From NCBI RefSeq assembly GCF_022810405.1, contig NZ_JALGQE010000016.1, positions 30,703 to 94,702 of the forward strand: a stretch of DNA of 64,000 bases, read 5' to 3'. The position numbers and the translations under genes are program-made. This stretch comes from Rhodococcus sp. ARC_M5 (GTDB lineage Bacteria > Actinomycetota > Actinomycetes > Mycobacteriales > Mycobacteriaceae). Below the pieces are notes generated by a model. It ran no database searches and was not told where the DNA came from. It saw only the letters and a program-made list of their open reading frames with translations. Below are positions 60,677-64,000 of the stretch, piece by piece; the stretch's first letter is position 1; every line of letters begins with the position of its first letter.

Positions 60677-61930
60677 CTATTTCAGAACGTCCGTGCCGAC
60701 GAAGGGTACGAGGGCCTCGGGGACCCGGACGGTACCGTCGGCCTGCTGGTGGTTCTCGAGGATCGCGACGATCCAGCGGGTGGTGGCGAGGGTGCCGTTG
60801 AGCGTCGCCGCGGTCTGCGGCTTGCCGTTCTCGTCGCGGTAGCGCACGCCGAGGCGTCGGGCCTGGAACGTGGTGCAGTTCGAGGTCGAGGTCAGCTCGC
60901 GGTAGGCCTTCTGGGTGGGAACCCATGCCTCGCAGTCGAATTTGCGGGCAGCCGAGGAGCCGAGGTCGCCGCCTGCGGTGTCGATGACGCGGTAGGGCAC
61001 CTCGACGGCCGCGAGCATCTCCTTCTCGAATTCGAGCAGCTTCTGGTGTTCGGCGGCTGCGTCCTCGGGCTTGATGTACGAGAACATCTCGATCTTGTCG
61101 AACTGATGGACTCGGATGATGCCGCGGGTGTCCTTGCCGTAGCTGCCTGCTTCGCGGCGGAAGCACGACGACCATCCGGCATATCGCTTCGGGCCGTCGG
61201 CGAGGTCGATGATCTCGCCCGAGTGGTAGCCCGCGAGAGCGACTTCGGAGGTTCCGACGAGGTAGAGGTCGTCGGCTTCGAGTCGGTAGATCTCGTCTGC
61301 GTGGGCTCCGAGGAATCCGGTTCCCGACATGATCTCCGGCCGTACCAGCACCGGCGGGATCATCATCGTGAAGCCGTTCTTGACGGCTTTCTGGGCAGCG
61401 AGTTGGAGCAGACCCTGCTGGAGCAGCGCGCCGTAGCCGGTCATGAAGTAGAAGCGTGAGCCCGAGACCTTGGCTCCGCGTTCCATGTCGATCAGGTTCA
61501 GTGCCTCGCCGAGTTCGAGGTGATCCTTGGGCTCGAAGTCGAACTCCGGGATCTGTCCGACGGTCTCGAGAAGAACGAAGTCGTCCTCGCCGCCTGCGGG
61601 CGTGCCGTCCTGAACGATGTTGGAGATCGCGCGGTGGGCTGTGTCGAGGGCCGCGTCGGCCTCGGCTTCGGCGGCCTGGGCCGCCTTCACTCGGGCAGCC
61701 AGCTCCGAAGCCCCGGCGAGCAGACCTGGACGGTCCTCGGCGGAGGCCTTACCTACCTGCTTTCCCAGCGCCTTCTGCTCTGCCCGCAGCTGATCGCCTG
61801 CGAGCACTGCGGCACGCCGCGCTGCATCTGCGTCGAGTAGCGCGTCGACGAGAGCGGGGTCCTCGCCTCGGGTGCGCTGCGAGGCGCGCACTGCGTCGGG
61901 GTTCTCGCGAAGGAATTTCAGGTCGATCAC
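60677..61930 (-). CDS. serS: Seryl-tRNA synthetase
   Basis: 417 residues, class II synthetase charging tRNA-Ser (and tRNA-Sec where present). The N-terminal helical hairpin (coiled coil ~30-105) begins [20 protein letters not shown]. Motif 2 is [22 protein letters not shown] (shown in parts: CFRREAG, then HQFDKIEMF). Motif 3 contains [18 protein letters not shown]. The length is normal. In M. tuberculosis serS also neighbours the septum-formation and zincin genes. Confidence 0.97.
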   Translation of the reverse strand: MIDLKFLRENPDAVRASQRTRGEDPALVDALLDADAARRAAVLAGDQLRAEQKALGKQVGKASAEDRPGLLAGASELAARVKAAQAAEAEADAALDTAHRAISNIVQDGTPAGGEDDFVLLETVGQIPEFDFEPKDHLELGEALNLIDMERGAKVSGSRFYFMTGYGALLQQGLLQLAAQKAVKNGFTMMIPPVLVRPEIMSGTGFLGAHADEIYRLEADDLYLVGTSEVALAGYHSGEIIDLADGPKRYAGWSSCFRREAGSYGKDTRGIIRVHQFDKIEMFSYIKPEDAAAEHQKLLEFEKEMLAAVEVPYRVIDTAGGDLGSSAARKFDCEAWVPTQKAYRELTSTSNCTTFQARRLGVRYRDENGKPQTAATLNGTLATTRWIVAILENHQQADGTVRVPEALVPFVGTDVLK

Positions 61931-61941
61931 GAGAGGGAACC

Positions 61942-62334
61942 TTACTTGCCGAGCAACCCCAGGTAGTCCTCGCGTCCGAACATCGTCGCAGCATCGACGG
62001 CCGACGGGTGACCGCCGTGCGGGTCGGCTCCACCGTCGACGAGAACACGCACCACCTCGTCCTCACCCTTGAACACTGCCCCGGCGAGTGGAGTCTGTCC
62101 CTTGTCGTTGGACTTGTTCACATCGGCACCGCGCTCGACCAGCACGCGCACCGCGTCGGCATGCCCGTGATAGGCGGCCAGCATGACCAGCGTGTCGCCC
62201 GACTCGTTGTGCAGATTCACCGGGACGCCTGCGTCGAGGTAACTCGCGAGCGCGGCCGCGTCGCCGGTGCGGGCCATGGCGAACAGTCGGCCGGCAAGCT
62301 CGCTGAGGTCGTCGTCACGTGTTGGGTCGCTCAT
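61942..62334 (-). CDS. Ankyrin-repeat protein
   Basis: 130 residues with three ankyrin units: [39 protein letters not shown], then [19 protein letters not shown]. No signal peptide or enzymatic domain. A cytosolic protein-binding role is typical, but its partner is unknown. The ATG at 62334 begins [13 protein letters not shown]. It lies 11 bases upstream of serS in the same direction and so may be co-transcribed with it. Confidence 0.9.
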   Translation of the reverse strand: MSDPTRDDDLSELAGRLFAMARTGDAAALASYLDAGVPVNLHNESGDTLVMLAAYHGHADAVRVLVERGADVNKSNDKGQTPLAGAVFKGEDEVVRVLVDGGADPHGGHPSAVDAATMFGREDYLGLLGK

Positions 62335-62368
62335 GAGGACCGAACCTACTCGGGCATGATGGAGGGTG

Positions 62369-63454
62369 ATGTCCGTACACGAATCAGACCCCCCGACGGG
62401 CGAGAAGTCTCGACGAACACTGTCTTCGACCACCGCCCGACGCGGGCTCGCCATGGTTGCGGTCGGCGCGGTCCTTGCTGCGGGGGCGACGGTTCTGTTC
62501 TCCGACGGGTTCTCCCCGCCCGAGAAGATCACCACCCACACGACGGCCACCGGGCCCGCGACCGACGGACCGGTGTCGGCGACATCCTTCGGTGCGGCCG
62601 ATCCGGGCACGTGCCTGCAGTGGACGCCCACCGATGATCCGGAGACCGACCGACAGGACCTCGCCGAGGTTTCGTGCGCCGATCCCCATCGCTTCGAGGT
62701 TGCCCGCGACATCGACATGAGCGTCTACCCCGGCGTCGAGTTCGGTCCGGGATCGACGTACCCCGGTTCCATCCGGTTCGGCGAGCTGCGCGACGAACAC
62801 TGCGCGGCCGCCGTCGACGACTACGTCGGTGCGAAGTTCGATCCCAGCGGACGCTTCGGCGTCGGACTGATGTTCCCCAGCCAGACCGGCTGGGCCAAGG
62901 GCGAACGGACGTTGCGCTGCGGTGTGCAGATGCCGTCGAACACCGGAACTCTGATGGAGATGACCGGTTCGATCCTCGACCAGGACCAGTCGAAGGTCTG
63001 GCCGACCGGTACGTGCGTCGGCATCGATCAGAACGTGCCGGCGGATCCAGTGGACTGCTCGGCCCCGCACGCGTACGAGGTGGCGTCGGTGATCAACCTG
63101 ACGCAGCAGTTCCCCGGCGGGCACCCGTCCGAGGGTGATCAGGACGCGTATCTGGAAGGCACGTGCACCGACGCCGTCAATGGCTACCTCGGTTCGGACA
63201 CCGCCTTGCGCGACAAGACGCTCACCCTGTTCTGGGACACGATCGACGTCGCGAGCTGGCTCGCCGGAAGTCGCCAGGTGACGTGTTCGGTGGGCAAGGA
63301 ACTCGATTCCGGCGGCTTCGCGACCATCGTCGGCACCGCCAAGGGCGACATCCTCATCAACGGTGCCGCTCCCGTCCCGCCGCCCGCCGCTCCCGACGGC
63401 CGCGCACTGCCGACACCGTTGCCCGGTGCCGCACCTATCACCACCGGAGGGTGA
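62369..63454 (+). CDS. Septum-formation-family membrane protein (Rv3835-like)
   Basis: 361 residues. A cytoplasmic tail with TARRG, one TM segment (~25-45), then an exported region with two repeats of a Cys-containing module: DPGTCLQWTP, VSCADPHRFEVA, DEHCAAAV and later PTGTCVGID, VDCSAPHAYEVA, GTCTDAVNGYLG. This duplicated domain matches the septum-formation family. A Pro-rich tail ends the protein. ATG 62369 or GTG 62366 both follow GGAGG very closely (≤3 nt), so the true start is uncertain. The order serS-(divergent) this gene-zincin matches Rv3834c-Rv3836. Confidence 0.82.
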   Translation: MSVHESDPPTGEKSRRTLSSTTARRGLAMVAVGAVLAAGATVLFSDGFSPPEKITTHTTATGPATDGPVSATSFGAADPGTCLQWTPTDDPETDRQDLAEVSCADPHRFEVARDIDMSVYPGVEFGPGSTYPGSIRFGELRDEHCAAAVDDYVGAKFDPSGRFGVGLMFPSQTGWAKGERTLRCGVQMPSNTGTLMEMTGSILDQDQSKVWPTGTCVGIDQNVPADPVDCSAPHAYEVASVINLTQQFPGGHPSEGDQDAYLEGTCTDAVNGYLGSDTALRDKTLTLFWDTIDVASWLAGSRQVTCSVGKELDSGGFATIVGTAKGDILINGAAPVPPPAAPDGRALPTPLPGAAPITTGG

Positions 63455-63467
63455 CATTCCCACCCAC

Positions 63468-63800
63468 ATGACCCGCGTCGACTTCGAGGAAGCCGTGTCC
63501 GACGCCCTCGACACTCTGCCGCGTGAACTCACCGACTTTATGAACAACGTGGTCGTCCTCGTCGAGGAGGAACACCCGACCGAAGATATCCTCGGGTTGT
63601 ACGAGGGCATCGCCTTGACCGAACGCTACGAGTACAGCGGACACTTGCCGGACGTCATCACGATCTACCGCAAACCGATCCTCGAGATGGTCGACGACGC
63701 CATCGAGGCTCGCCGCGAAATCGCCATCACCGTGGCCCACGAAATCGGACATCACTTCGGCATCGACGACGAACGATTACATCAACTCGGATTCGGCTGA
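63468..63800 (+). CDS. Metallopeptidase family (minimal zincin, Rv3836-like)
   Basis: 110 residues. The zinc motif HEIGHHFGIDDERLHQLG (91-108) supplies His91, Glu92, His95 and probably Asp101. DILGLYEGIALTERYEYSG is the conserved central block. These small zincins are common in actinobacteria and their substrates are unknown. The ATG at 63468 lies 17 bases beyond the nearest GGAGG, which is unusually far. An in-frame ATT at 63456 is at normal spacing, so the start may be non-canonical. Confidence 0.88.
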   Translation: MTRVDFEEAVSDALDTLPRELTDFMNNVVVLVEEEHPTEDILGLYEGIALTERYEYSGHLPDVITIYRKPILEMVDDAIEARREIAITVAHEIGHHFGIDDERLHQLGFG

Positions 63801-63854
63801 CGGCACTCGCCCCCTCACCCCACCCAAACGCACACCCGTCCGCATCCCCCGACG

Positions 63855-63873
63855 CGTGAATGGACCACTGCAT
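63855..63873 (+). repeat. Partial REP-like palindrome R5
   Basis: GCGTGAATGGACCACTGCAT matches the left arm of R3/R4 but lacks the ACGTCT core and right arm. It stops a few bases before the end of an IS3-type element, suggesting the insertion cut the repeat. Confidence 0.55.
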
Positions 63874-63878
63874 TGCAC

Positions 63879-64000
63879 TGGACCCCGTGGGTTGGACTGC
63901 TAAAGCAAATCCTAGGCTGCGAGGGCCTGGGCTCGGTATCGCACCGGGCTCAGGCCGTCGAGACGTAGCGAGATGCGGTCATTGTTGAACCAGTCGATGT
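63879..64000 (-). mobile_element. IS3-family insertion sequence, one end
   Basis: The minus strand encodes the C-terminus of an IS3-type transposase up to its stop at 63912. Beyond it, TGGACCCCGTGGGTTGG (from 63879) looks like the terminal inverted repeat of such elements. The other end and any target duplication lie outside the window. Confidence 0.75.
63912..64000 (-). CDS. IS3-family transposase (C-terminal fragment in window)
   Basis: 29 codons are visible: IDWFNNDRISLRLDG then LSPVRYRAQALAA and TAG. W-N--R-H-L---SP-E/R-Y is the standard end of the rve integrase domain of IS3 OrfB. The 5' part lies beyond the window, so intactness is unknown. Confidence 0.85.
   Translation of the reverse strand, partial: IDWFNNDRISLRLDGLSPVRYRAQALAA

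Overview
The window is chromosomal DNA of a high-GC, mycolic-acid-bearing actinomycete, most likely a Rhodococcus or a close relative. The evidence is the near-complete arabinogalactan and mycolic-acid biosynthesis locus, laid out as in the Mycobacterium tuberculosis Rv3789-Rv3813c and Rv3834c-Rv3836 neighbourhoods, together with LGFP-repeat cell-wall proteins, a 13E12-type DUF222/HNH gene and a mycobacterial-type SOS box. The species cannot be fixed from the sequence alone.

Layout. (1) 1-3.6 kb, minus strand: a truncated TerC/Alx-family gene behind a yybP-ykoY manganese riboswitch, a GtrA-family protein and an unassigned polytopic membrane protein. (2) 4.0-20.6 kb, plus strand: the arabinan block dprE1-dprE2-aftA, a further GT-C-like membrane protein and two Emb arabinosyltransferases. 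Between aftA and the GT-C-like gene sits a CYP153-type alkane hydroxylase cassette (AraC regulator, 2Fe-2S ferredoxin, P450, ferredoxin reductase). (3) 20.6-22.0 kb: an AbiEi-like/nuclease-like gene bracketed by four copies of a palindromic repeat. (4) 22.0-44.6 kb, minus strand: accD4-pks13-fadD32 (mycolate condensation), an F420/LLM oxidoreductase, a Rv3802c-like cutinase, a DUF732 lipoprotein, three mycolyltransferases (one with LGFP repeats), then aftB-ubiA-phosphatase-glfT2-glf (arabinan donor, arabinan capping and galactan). (5) 44.7-46.1 kb: cobF and cobM, where M. tuberculosis has erp. (6) 46.3-53.9 kb: an LGFP amidase, HAD phosphatase, MDR oxidoreductase, MsrA, YhgE/Pip-type membrane protein, CPBP protease and DinB protein. 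(7) 54-58.5 kb: a frameshifted DUF222/HNH gene under a perfect LexA box, and a two-component system divergent from a Pro/Gly-rich membrane protein, with a symmetrical operator between them. (8) 58.5-63.8 kb: GNAT, PlsC, lipoprotein, serS, ankyrin protein, septum-formation protein and zincin. (9) The end: the 3' end of an IS3-family transposase.

How the genes cooperate: UbiA, the PAP2 phosphatase, DprE1 and DprE2 make decaprenyl-phospho-arabinose. AftA, the Emb proteins and AftB use it to build and cap arabinan on the galactan made by Glf and GlfT2. FadD32, AccD4 and Pks13 make the mycolate precursor, and the mycolyltransferases attach mycolates to arabinan or trehalose. The accessory items (alkane cassette, repeat-flanked gene, SOS-controlled HNH gene, IS end) interrupt this conserved backbone.
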